Positions 8,249-15,769 of a stretch of DNA of 64,000 nt are shown here, in pieces; the first letter of the stretch is position 1; each line of letters starts with the position of its first letter. The notes under the pieces are model-generated. The model searched no databases, was not told where the DNA came from, and saw nothing but the letters and a program-made list of their open reading frames with translations. The translations under genes were made by a program, and so were the position numbers. The stretch is from Fodinibacter sp963747405 (GTDB lineage: Bacteria; Actinomycetota; Actinomycetes; Actinomycetales; Dermatophilaceae): the NCBI GenBank assembly GCA_963747405.1, contig CAVVFG010000007.1:62001-126000 (forward strand), written 5' to 3'.

Positions 8249-10183
8249 TCAGACGATCGTCAGGGTGACGGTGCTGCCCTTGGGGGCCTCGCCACCGCCG
8301 GGGTCCTGGAACCGCACGGTGCCGAAGAAGCCGCCGAACGCCTTCTCGACCTTGACCGTGAACCCGGCGGCCTGCAGCGCGTCCTGGGCCTGCTGCAGCT
8401 GCTGGCCGACCACGTTGGGCACGGCCACCATCACCGGGCCCTTGGAGACGACGAGGGTGACCGTGTCGCCCCGGAAGGCGGTGCCGTCGCGCGGGCTCTG
8501 GCTGACCACCGAGCCCTTGGGCACGGTGTCGCTGTTCTGCTGCTCGGTGGCGTCGACCTTCAGTCCCAGCCCGCTCAGCCGCCGGGCGGCCCGGGTGGCG
8601 TCCGTGCCGGTGAGGTCGGGCACGTCGATGGGGCGGCGTCCGCGGCTCACGGTGAGCGCCACGGCGGTGCCCTTCTTCAGGCTGGCGCCGGGGGCGGGCT
8701 TGGCGGTGACCACCTGTCCCTCGGGGACCTTCTCGTCGTAGGCCTTGGTCACCTTGCCGACCTTCAGCCGCCCGCTCTTGAGGCGGGCGGTGGCCTCGGC
8801 GAGTGTCATGCCGACCACCGACGGCACGTCGTAGCGCTCGGGACCCTTGGAGACCACGAGCTCCACGGCCTCCCCGCGCCGCACCGTGCGGCCCGGCCCG
8901 GGGTCGGCCGAGACGACCACGCCGGTAGGCACCGTCTCGCTGAACGCCTGGGACACGTTGGCGTCGAGCGAGGCCTGGCGCACGGCGCTCACCGCCTCGG
9001 CCTGCGTGCGGCCCTGCACGGCGGGCACGGTGGCCGTGGCGCCCGGGCCGAGCAGGAAGAACCACGCGGACAGGGCGGCGATCAGCACCGATGCCGTGAC
9101 CGCCGGCCACCAGCGCCGCCGCCGGCGCGGTGCGGTGCCCGGGACCACCCGGCCCTCGATCGGTGGCGGGGGCACGGTGATGGCGACGGTCTCGGAGCGC
9201 GGGCGGGTGGCCACCCCGCCGGGTGACGCCGCGGATGCCGGGGGCGCCCCCTGCACCGGGAACGTGGCCGTCGCGGTCGGCTGGGCGGCGGCGACCGAGG
9301 CGGCCCGCCCGAACGGCCGCGCATCGAGCTCGCCGACGGACAGGGCGTCCCGGACGTCGCGCACCAGGTCGAGGAACTGCGCGGCGTCGGCCGGGCGGTG
9401 GTCGGGGTCGCGCGCCGTGGCCACCGCCACGAGCTCGTCGAGCTCGACGGGCAGCCCGGCGACCCGGCTCGAGGGGGTCGGCACCCCGCCGTGAACGTGC
9501 TGGTAGGCGACGTGGATGGCGGTCTCGCCGGTGAACGCCTTGGTGCCGGTCAGCATCTCGAAGAGCATCAGCCCGGCGGCGTAGACGTCGCTGCGCGCGT
9601 CGGCGATGCCGCGCTCGACCTGCTCGGGTGCGAGGTAGGCGACCGTGCCCAGCAGCACGCCCTGGGTGCTCGTGACCGTCTGGCTGGTGACCGCGCGGGC
9701 CAGGCCGAAGTCGGCGACCTTGACCGTGCCGTTGTCGTTGAGGATGACGTTCTCGGGCTTGACGTCGCGGTGGATCAGGCCCTTGGCGTGCGCCTCGGCC
9801 AGCGCCTGCAGCACGGGCTCGAGCACGTCGAGGGCAGCCCGGGGCGAGAGCAGCCCCTCGTTGCGCAGGACGTCGCGCAGGGTCTGGCCGGGAACGTACT
9901 CCATGACCAGGAAGATGCAGCCGTCGTCATCGCCCTGGTCGTAGACCGCCACCACGTTGGGGTGCGAGAGCGACGCGCTGGAGCGGGCCTCGCGTCGGAA
10001 GCGGGTGACGAAGCTCTCGTCGTGGGTGAGGTGCTCGCGCATGACCTTGAGGGCGACCTCGCGGTCGAGCCGCTCGTCGATCGCGAGGTAGACCGTGGCC
10101 ATCCCCCCGTCGGCGATCCGACGGAGCACGCGGTAGCGCCCGTCGAGGGTGCGCCCGATGAGCGCGTCGCCGGTGGATGACAC
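8249..10183 (-). CDS. PASTA-domain Ser/Thr protein kinase (PknB/PknL-like)
   Basis: This is a transmembrane eukaryotic-type kinase of about 644 residues. The cytoplasmic kinase domain has a glycine loop (RIADGGMATVYLA), Lys in VALKVM, the catalytic loop HRDVKPENVIL, DFG in VADFGLA, and APEQ. A Pro/Ala-rich juxtamembrane segment leads to one helix (VTASVLIAALSAWFFLL). Four extracellular PASTA repeats follow, of the type that binds peptidoglycan fragments or lipid II. I chose the GTG at 10183 because a TACACT -10 box lies exactly 6 nt upstream, giving a leaderless mRNA. A GTG 9 codons earlier is possible. Position beside the Rv2175c-like gene matches mycobacterial pknL, although that kinase lacks PASTA repeats. 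Rv2175c is a reported PknL substrate. Confidence 0.93.
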   Translation of the reverse strand: MSSTGDALIGRTLDGRYRVLRRIADGGMATVYLAIDERLDREVALKVMREHLTHDESFVTRFRREARSSASLSHPNVVAVYDQGDDDGCIFLVMEYVPGQTLRDVLRNEGLLSPRAALDVLEPVLQALAEAHAKGLIHRDVKPENVILNDNGTVKVADFGLARAVTSQTVTSTQGVLLGTVAYLAPEQVERGIADARSDVYAAGLMLFEMLTGTKAFTGETAIHVAYQHVHGGVPTPSSRVAGLPVELDELVAVATARDPDHRPADAAQFLDLVRDVRDALSVGELDARPFGRAASVAAAQPTATATFPVQGAPPASAASPGGVATRPRSETVAITVPPPPIEGRVVPGTAPRRRRRWWPAVTASVLIAALSAWFFLLGPGATATVPAVQGRTQAEAVSAVRQASLDANVSQAFSETVPTGVVVSADPGPGRTVRRGEAVELVVSKGPERYDVPSVVGMTLAEATARLKSGRLKVGKVTKAYDEKVPEGQVVTAKPAPGASLKKGTAVALTVSRGRRPIDVPDLTGTDATRAARRLSGLGLKVDATEQQNSDTVPKGSVVSQSPRDGTAFRGDTVTLVVSKGPVMVAVPNVVGQQLQQAQDALQAAGFTVKVEKAFGGFFGTVRFQDPGGGEAPKGSTVTLTIV

Positions 10184-10189
10184 CGTAGG

Positions 10190-10195
10190 AGTGTA
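10190..10195 (-). promoter_or_regulatory. Putative -10 box of the PASTA kinase gene
   Basis: Read on the minus strand, TACACT at 10195-10190 is followed by 6 nt and then the GTG at 10183. This places the expected transcription start on the first base of the start codon and implies a leaderless transcript. Confidence 0.45.
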
Positions 10196-10234
10196 CGTAG
10201 TTCCGGCCACCGACCCGTCACCCCCGCCCGCTCA

Positions 10235-11347
10235 TCACATGGACTTGCGCAGGGCCATCACCGTGCGGACGTACAGCTTGGTGTCGCTGTACATGCCGTG
10301 CTTCTGCAGTGCGCCCAGCCCCTGGTAGTAGGCGGCGACGGCATTCTCCATGCTGCTGGTGGAGCGGCCGAGCGAGCGCAGCATGACCACGCCGGCCGTG
10401 ATGTTGTCGCTGGTCCGCAGCAGGTCCAGCCGGCGCCCCACCAGGCCGGATGCCCACTGGCCGCCCTGGGGGATCACCTGCATGACGCCCACCGCGTTGG
10501 CAGGGGAGACCGCCCGCTGGTTCCACCCCGACTCCACGTAGGAGATGGCCAGCGCCAGGCGGGTGTCGACCCCCTGCTGGCGGGCGATCCGCACCACCAT
10601 CGCCTTGGTCTCGCTGCGGCTGGGCACCGAGCGGCGGGCCAGGGTCGACCGGTTGCGGGCAGCGGCCTCGGCGACCGTGCGCGGGTAGGCACCGCCACTG
10701 GAGGTGCTGGGCGCCGCGGGCCGGGCGCTGGACTTGCCGCGACCGGGTACCCGCAGCACCTGGCCGGGCTGGATGAACGAGCGGGCCGAGATCTTGCTGG
10801 CGCGGGCGATCGCGGAGATCGTCGTGTGGTGGCGCGCGGCGATCGAGCTCAGCGTGTCGCCGGCGCGCACGCGGTAGGACACCGTCGTGGCACGGCTGCG
10901 GAGGGCGGCGGCCCGGCTCGCGGCGGCCCGCACGACGATGCGCTGGCCGGGCTGGATGAACGAGCGGGCGGAGAGGTGGTTGGCCTTGAGCAGCGACGCC
11001 AGGGGCACCCGGAACCGGGTGGCGATGTCGGAGAGGGTGTCCCCGCTGCGCACGACGTAGACGCGCGAGGAGGCGCCGGAACGCGCCGCGGCGGCCTTCG
11101 CCGGTGCCGAGGTGCGGGGCACGCTCAGCACGGTGCCGGCCATGATGCTGTGCCGGTCGCGGACGTGGTTGCGTGCGGCCAGCGCACCCACCGTCGTGCG
11201 GAACCGCGCGGCGAGGCCGATGAGCGTGTCCCCGGGGCGCACGCGGTAGGTCGTCCACCCGTGCGGCGCCGGGTTCGCCGCGGCGACCTGGGCGGGGGGG
11301 AGGAGGGCGGCGGGCGGCGCCGTGGCGGGTGGGGCGGAGATGACCAT
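10235..11347 (-). CDS. LysM-repeat protein with C-terminal lytic transglycosylase (SLT) domain
   Basis: This 370-residue protein has three LysM peptidoglycan-binding repeats, each starting (Y)xVRxGDTL: YRVRPGDTLIGLAARF, YVVRSGDTLSDIATRF and YRVRAGDTLSSIAARH. The C-terminal domain is transglycosylase-like, with LALAISYVESGWNQRAVSPA (catalytic Glu), AVGVMQVIPQGG and AYYQGLGAL. It would cleave murein during wall remodelling. The ATG at 11347 has AAGGA 5 nt upstream; a GTG at 11419 adds 24 residues. With neither start is there a convincing signal peptide, since the N-terminus is Pro/Ala-rich, which is odd for a wall enzyme. It lies next to a PASTA kinase that probably senses the same polymer. Confidence 0.85.
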   Translation of the reverse strand: MVISAPPATAPPAALLPPAQVAAANPAPHGWTTYRVRPGDTLIGLAARFRTTVGALAARNHVRDRHSIMAGTVLSVPRTSAPAKAAAARSGASSRVYVVRSGDTLSDIATRFRVPLASLLKANHLSARSFIQPGQRIVVRAAASRAAALRSRATTVSYRVRAGDTLSSIAARHHTTISAIARASKISARSFIQPGQVLRVPGRGKSSARPAAPSTSSGGAYPRTVAEAAARNRSTLARRSVPSRSETKAMVVRIARQQGVDTRLALAISYVESGWNQRAVSPANAVGVMQVIPQGGQWASGLVGRRLDLLRTSDNITAGVVMLRSLGRSTSSMENAVAAYYQGLGALQKHGMYSDTKLYVRTVMALRKSM

Positions 11348-11591
11348 GACTGTCCTTGGCTCGGCACCAGCAGGGGGCGCAACGGGACGGATGTGGTTGC
11401 CGTGTCTTTTGGGACACACGGTACCTGAGTGACTGCGCGCCGGCCTGTTGTCCCGACCGGTGGCCCGGCCGGCGGGGGGTGGGCTTGGTCACCCGGCTGC
11501 GCGCCGGCACCCGCCGGAGCCGGCCACGACCACGGCCACGGCGGCCGCCACCACGGCCACGGCGGTGCCCGGCTGTGGCACCCTGTGCACC

Positions 11592-11987
11592 GTGAGCGAC
11601 GCACCGCAGGATGCCGGACCCGAGCCCGTGGACGACCTCGAGGCCCTGGTGGGCTCGTGGCTGACCGTCCCCGACATCGCCGAGCGGCTGGGGCTGCCCC
11701 TGTCGTCGGTGCGCAAGCTCGTCGAGGACCGCGAGCTGCTCGCGCACCGGGTGGGGGAGCGCCGGGTGGTCTCGGTGCCCGCCGGCTTCCTCGACGAGCA
11801 CGGCCCCCTGCACGCCCTCAAGGGCACCTTCACGGTGCTGGCCGACGGCGGGATGTCCGACACCGAGATCCTGCGCTGGCTGCACACCCCCGACGACACG
11901 CTGCCGGTGCCGGGCACGCCGCTGGACGCCATCCGGGCCGGTTTCAAGACCGAGGTGCGCCGCCGCGCGATGGAGCTGGCCTTCTAG
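11592..11987 (+). CDS. Rv2175c-like helix-turn-helix DNA-binding protein
   Basis: This 131-residue protein has a central winged-helix/excisionase-like segment: WLTVPDIAERLGLPLSSVRKLVEDRELLAH, then RVVSVPAGFLDE. The C-terminal half includes LKGTFTVLADGGMSDTEILRWL, which is conserved in Rv2175c homologues. In M. tuberculosis, Rv2175c binds DNA and is phosphorylated by the adjacent kinase PknL, which makes regulation by the nearby kinase plausible here (inference). The GTG at 11592 is preceded by CACCCT 7 nt upstream, a possible weak -10 with leaderless start. It is divergent from the LysM gene and converges on the polyprenyl synthase, ending 9 nt before it. Confidence 0.85.
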   Translation: MSDAPQDAGPEPVDDLEALVGSWLTVPDIAERLGLPLSSVRKLVEDRELLAHRVGERRVVSVPAGFLDEHGPLHALKGTFTVLADGGMSDTEILRWLHTPDDTLPVPGTPLDAIRAGFKTEVRRRAMELAF

Positions 11988-11996
11988 CCGGCCCGC

Positions 11997-13082
11997 TCAG
12001 GAGGAGCGGGCGGTCGCGATGCCGACCAGCTCGAGCAGTGCCGAGCGCGCGGTGTCCTCCAGCGTGGTGGCGGCGTCCAGCGCCGTGTGGGCCGAGCCCG
12101 CGAGCCGCTCGATCTCGTCCTCGAGGCGGTGCACGGCCCCGGACCCCCGGATGACGGCGCGCAGCTCCTCGACCTGCGCCGGGTCGAGGTCGGGGCGGCC
12201 CAGCAGGGCCTCGACCCGGGCCAGGCCGGAGGCGTCGGTGCCGGCGAGGGCGTGCGCCAGCAGCACGGTGCGCTTGCCCTCGCGCAGGTCGTCGCCGGCC
12301 GGCTTGCCGGTCTCCTCGGGGTCGCCGAACACGCCGAGCAGGTCGTCGCGCAGCTGGAAGGCCCGGCCGAGGTCGAGGCCGTAGCGCGACAGCGCCGCCA
12401 GGCCGGCGTGGTCGAGGCCCCCGGTCGTGGCGCCGATGAGCAGCGGGTGCTCGACGGTGTACTTGGCGCTCTTGTAGCGGATCACCCGGCCGGCCCGCTC
12501 GACCCGCTCCTCGTCGGGGAGGCCCTCCCACGGCCGCATCGACTCCACAACGTCGAGGAACTGGCCGGCCATCAGCTGGGTGCGCATCAGGTCGAAGAGG
12601 GGGCGGCCGTGCTCGAGGTCGGCCTCGGACAGCCCGCAGGTGGCGTAGACCGCGTCGGTCCAGGTGAGGCACAGGTTGCCGGCGAGCACCGCGCCCGCGA
12701 GCCCGAACCGGTCCTGGTCACCGGCCCAGCCCCGTTCGGCGTGCCGGGAGGCGAACGCGCGGTGTGCGGCCGGCATCCCCCGCCTGGTGTCGGAGTCGTC
12801 CATGACGTCGTCGTGGATGAGCGCCGCCGCCTGGAAGAGCTCCATCGCGCTCGCCAGCCGCACCAGCGCGTCGGAGTCGGGCCGGCCCGCCGCCCGGTGC
12901 CCCCAGTAGAGGAAGGCTGCACGCAGCCGCTTCCCGCCGCGCAGCAGGTCGGCGACCGCGGTCAGCAGGTCGTCGACGTCCGGCCCGAGCTCGGCGAGCA
13001 CCGCGGCCTGGGTGGCCACCTCGGCGTCGAGGCACTGCTGCACGCGGCGTCGCAGGTCGACGCCGTCGAGCGCGCTGGGCAC
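11997..13082 (-). CDS. Polyprenyl diphosphate synthase (IdsA-like)
   Basis: This trans-isoprenyl diphosphate synthase of 361 residues elongates allylic diphosphates with isopentenyl diphosphate. The first Asp-rich motif is IHDDVMDDSDTRRG. The second is FQLRDDLLGVFGD, followed by KPAGDDLREGKRTVLLAHAL. GGKRLRAAFLYWG near the start binds the homoallylic substrate. The chain-length region before the first motif reads LASAMELFQAAALIHDD. This suggests a C20-type product by family analogy but does not fix it. The GTG start has a strong AGGAGG 7 nt upstream. It is divergent from metF across 89 bp. M. tuberculosis has idsA2 (Rv2173) and a metF-like gene in the same neighbourhood. Confidence 0.92.
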   Translation of the reverse strand: MPSALDGVDLRRRVQQCLDAEVATQAAVLAELGPDVDDLLTAVADLLRGGKRLRAAFLYWGHRAAGRPDSDALVRLASAMELFQAAALIHDDVMDDSDTRRGMPAAHRAFASRHAERGWAGDQDRFGLAGAVLAGNLCLTWTDAVYATCGLSEADLEHGRPLFDLMRTQLMAGQFLDVVESMRPWEGLPDEERVERAGRVIRYKSAKYTVEHPLLIGATTGGLDHAGLAALSRYGLDLGRAFQLRDDLLGVFGDPEETGKPAGDDLREGKRTVLLAHALAGTDASGLARVEALLGRPDLDPAQVEELRAVIRGSGAVHRLEDEIERLAGSAHTALDAATTLEDTARSALLELVGIATARSS

Positions 13083-13158
13083 GGGGACCTCCTGCCACGT
13101 CCCCCGGCAGCGGGGGTCGAATGATGGGTGTGCAGAGCCTACGGCGTGGTGGCTGGGC

Positions 13159-13164
13159 TACCCT
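13159..13164 (+). promoter_or_regulatory. Putative -10 box of metF
   Basis: TACCCT lies 7 nt before the ATG at 13172. No Shine-Dalgarno is present between them, so the metF mRNA is probably leaderless. Confidence 0.45.
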
Positions 13165-13171
13165 CACCGCC

Positions 13172-14077
13172 ATGGCGCACCACGGCGGAGGGGGACGGCC
13201 CGAGCACCTCGTCAGGTCCATCCCCGGCGTCCTGGCGCAACAGCGGCCGTCGATCAGCTTCGAGTTCTTCCCGCCCAAGGACGACGAGTCGGAGGCGGCG
13301 CTGTGGCTGGCCATCCGGCAGCTCGAGCGGGTGCGCCCGGCGTTCGTGTCGGTCACCTACGGCGCCGGTGGCACCACCCAGGACCGCACCGTGCGGGTCA
13401 CCGGCCGGATCGCCGACGAGACCTCGCTGACCCCTCTGGCGCACCTCACCTGCGTGGGGGCGTCGGTGCGGCAGGTACGCCAGGTGGTGGGTGCCTACGC
13501 CGCCTCGGGCGTCCGCAACATCCTGGCCCTGCGCGGCGACCCGCCCGGCAACGTGCGCGGCCAGTGGACCCGCCACCCCGAGGGGCTCGACCACGCCGAC
13601 CAGCTCGTCGCGCTGATCCGTCGCCTGGGCGACTTCACGATCGGCGTCGCGGCCTTTCCCGACGTGCACCCCGACAGCCCCGACCTCGACCACGACGTCG
13701 AGGTGCTGGTGCGCAAGGCGGATGCCGGGGCGAGCTTCGCGATCACCCAGATGGTCTTCGACGCCGACAGCTACCTGCGGCTGCGCGACCGGGTGGCGGC
13801 GCGGCGGACGCTCCCCATCACGCCGGGCCTGATGCCGGTGACCAACCTGCGCCAGATCACCAGGATGTCCGAGCTGATGGGCACCCCGCTGCCGCCGGCG
13901 GTCGTCGCGCGGCTCGAGGCGGTCAAGGACGACCCGGCGGCCGTGCGCGCGGTCGGGGTGCAGATCGCGACCGAGCTGGGGCAGCGGATGCTTGCCGAGG
14001 GTGCGCCCGGCATCCACTTCATCACGATGAACCGGTCGACGGCCACGCTCGAGGTGTTCGAGAACCTGGCGCTCTGA
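13172..14077 (+). CDS. metF: Methylenetetrahydrofolate reductase
   Basis: This enzyme reduces 5,10-methylene-tetrahydrofolate to 5-methyl-tetrahydrofolate for methionine synthesis. It has 301 residues, normal for a bacterial MetF. ISFEFFPPKDDESE near the N-terminus carries the catalytic Glu region. FVSVTYGAGGTTQDRT and HLTCVGAS follow, then NILALRGDPP, which contacts FAD/NADH. GASFAITQMVFDADSY and PGLMPVTNLRQITRM come next, and GAPGIHFITMNRS ends the barrel. A Gly-rich start (MAHHGGGGRPEH) precedes the domain. The gene faces a small conserved gene, whose stop codon begins 13 bases away. Confidence 0.95.
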   Translation: MAHHGGGGRPEHLVRSIPGVLAQQRPSISFEFFPPKDDESEAALWLAIRQLERVRPAFVSVTYGAGGTTQDRTVRVTGRIADETSLTPLAHLTCVGASVRQVRQVVGAYAASGVRNILALRGDPPGNVRGQWTRHPEGLDHADQLVALIRRLGDFTIGVAAFPDVHPDSPDLDHDVEVLVRKADAGASFAITQMVFDADSYLRLRDRVAARRTLPITPGLMPVTNLRQITRMSELMGTPLPPAVVARLEAVKDDPAAVRAVGVQIATELGQRMLAEGAPGIHFITMNRSTATLEVFENLAL

Positions 14078-14089
14078 CGCGCCGGCCGG

Positions 14090-14332
14090 TCAGGCGCCGT
14101 GCCGAGGGTCCACCGGGGTGACCGAGATGAGCGTGACCCCGAGGTCGCGCACCCGGGTGAGGATGCCGTGCAGCTCGGCCTGGTCGGCCACCGCGCCGGT
14201 CAGGGTGGTGGTTCCGTCGGCGTCGTGCGCCAGGGCGAGCCCGGCGAACCGGGCCGACCAGTGCGGGTCGAGGTGGCCGCTGACCCGCAGCACGTAGCCG
14301 GCGGGAGCGGGCGGCGGCCCGAACCGGTTCAC
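14090..14332 (-). CDS. Small conserved hypothetical protein (80 aa)
   Basis: The 80-residue protein begins MNRFGPPPAPAGYVLRVSGH. It has an alternating hydrophobic pattern suggesting a compact alpha/beta domain: WSARFAGLALAHDADGTTTL, AVADQAELHGILTRVRDLG, LISVTPVD. I know similar small proteins from actinobacteria but no assigned function. Its GTG start overlaps the stop of the preceding DUF2306-type gene by 4 nt (GTGA). It is therefore the third gene of a tightly coupled operon with two membrane proteins. Confidence 0.75.
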   Translation of the reverse strand: MNRFGPPPAPAGYVLRVSGHLDPHWSARFAGLALAHDADGTTTLTGAVADQAELHGILTRVRDLGVTLISVTPVDPRHGA

Positions 14333-15006
14333 GGTGCGGCCACCGGCAGCAGCCGGACCGGCCGTGGGCTGCGGGCGCTGCCTCGGATGACGACCTCGGC
14401 GACGACGAGGTTGATCAGCCAGCCGGCAGCCAGGCTGAGGTCCTTGGCCAGCACGCCCGGCCCGAGCACCGCGGGCCCGACGGCCAGGGTGAGCGTCTGG
14501 GTACCGGCGGCCAGCGCGATGGCGTACGCCCGCGTCATCCAGGCCTGGTGGGTCGGCACGTCACCGCGGCGGATCGCCGTGACGGCGAGCACCAGGCAGC
14601 CGGCCAGCGCCGAGCCGACGGCGAGCCGGAGGACGTACGCCAGCTCGCCGGTGCCGGGTTGGCGCGAGTAGCACAGCGTCATCCACAGGCCGGACAGCGC
14701 GAGCGCCAGGCCGACGGCCACGACGACCTTCCCGGTGCTCCGGTGCCAGCGCGGGTGCCGGCGGCGCAGCCGTGACGAGAACTGGAAGGCGCCGAGCACG
14801 GCGTACGGCACGGCGCTGAGCACGTGCACGAGGACCGGCAGGGGCGAGGCCGTCATCCGGGGGTCGGCGGGCAGCAGCAGCGGGCCGCCGGCCAGCCCGA
14901 CGAGGCGCAGCGTGCCGGCCGCGGCCGGGATCACCACGAGCGCGACGAGGGCGAACGGCACCCACCCGGGAGACCGGCCGGCGCGCGCCGGGGCGGCCGG
15001 CGTCAC
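14329..15006 (-). CDS. DUF2306-type integral membrane protein
   Basis: The 225-residue polytopic protein has about six helices: VPFALVALVVIPAAAGTLRL, VLVHVLSAVPYAVLGAFQFS, VVVAVGLALALSGLWMTL, LAVGSALAGCLVLAVTAI, a helix after THQAWMTRAYAIALAAG, and the C-terminal LAAGWLINLVVAEVVI. The HPRWHRSTGKV and THQAWMTRA motifs are typical of DUF2306. Its role is unknown. I chose the GTG at 15006 because it overlaps the preceding gene's stop by 4 nt. The long open frame upstream of it is only a shadow of the neighbour. The 3' end overlaps the next gene by 4 nt. Confidence 0.82.
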   Translation of the reverse strand: MTPAAPARAGRSPGWVPFALVALVVIPAAAGTLRLVGLAGGPLLLPADPRMTASPLPVLVHVLSAVPYAVLGAFQFSSRLRRRHPRWHRSTGKVVVAVGLALALSGLWMTLCYSRQPGTGELAYVLRLAVGSALAGCLVLAVTAIRRGDVPTHQAWMTRAYAIALAAGTQTLTLAVGPAVLGPGVLAKDLSLAAGWLINLVVAEVVIRGSARSPRPVRLLPVAAP

Positions 15007-15692
15007 CGGACACCGGCCGGGTCGAGGCGTGCGTCCGGCGAAGGCGTCGCCGAGTCGGTTGCGGCACAGCGCCGTCCGCGCCACAGCGAGACACCCAGGC
15101 CGATCATCGCGATGCCGTTGGGCACGGCGAAGAGGCGCTGGTTGACCATCGGCAGCACCGGGATGAGCATCGTGGCGACGGCGGCGACCGCGAGCAGGGC
15201 CGAGGCCCACCGGGCCAGCACGCCGGCCCGGAAGAGGGCGACGCCGAAGAGCAGACCACCCAGCAGGTAACCGACGGCGACGGCCAGGTTGAGCGTGCTG
15301 AACAGCCCGAGGTCGACGCCGGAGCTGCTGTTGGTGGCCACGGCGATCACGCCGCCGACGTACTCGGGTGAGCTCTGCGCGATCGTCGGCACCACCACCA
15401 GGCCGATCATCTCGACGTTGAGCATCATCAGGTAGCCCAGGCTCAGCAGCAGCCAGCCCACCAGGCCGAGCACACCCGCCCGCCGCACCTGGCCGAGGTA
15501 CATCCCGGCGATGCCGGCGAGCGCCAGCACGGCCATCGCCACCTTCATGCCCTGGCGCACCGTCCACTGCGTACCCTGCACGAAGTCGACGGTGATGGCG
15601 GGGTGCTTGACCTGCACGGCGACGAACAGCAGCCCGGCCGTGACGGCGGCGGCGCCGGCCGCCCGGCTGAGCGAGGTGGTGGTGATCTGCAT
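15003..15692 (-). CDS. Polytopic membrane protein, DUF4386-like, function unknown
   Basis: The 229-residue membrane protein has about six to seven helices: AAAVTAGLLFVAVQV, VAMAVLALAGIAGMYLG, VLGLVGWLLLSLGYLMML, LNLAVAVGYLLGGLLFGVALF, SALLAVAAVATMLIPVL and PNGIAMIGLGVSLW. The loop between helices 3 and 4 carries VPTIAQSSPEYVGGVIAVAT. The pattern resembles DUF4386-type proteins, but I am not certain. It heads a three-gene operon with 4-nt overlaps. A large LuxR-type regulator lies immediately upstream on the same strand, its stop codon 77 nt before this start. That makes it a candidate regulator (inference). Confidence 0.78.
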   Translation of the reverse strand: MQITTTSLSRAAGAAAVTAGLLFVAVQVKHPAITVDFVQGTQWTVRQGMKVAMAVLALAGIAGMYLGQVRRAGVLGLVGWLLLSLGYLMMLNVEMIGLVVVPTIAQSSPEYVGGVIAVATNSSSGVDLGLFSTLNLAVAVGYLLGGLLFGVALFRAGVLARWASALLAVAAVATMLIPVLPMVNQRLFAVPNGIAMIGLGVSLWRGRRCAATDSATPSPDARLDPAGVR

Positions 15693-15769
15693 GACGGCCT
15701 CCGGGCTTGTTGTCCGCGGCCGGTGCCGCGAGCTGGTCCGAACCTACGAACGCCGCGGGTGCGCCGGCA

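Noticed and set aside
13083..13171. Riboswitch before metF
   Set aside because: The 89-bp divergent gap is too small, and the -10 box is 7 nt from the ATG, leaving no leader.
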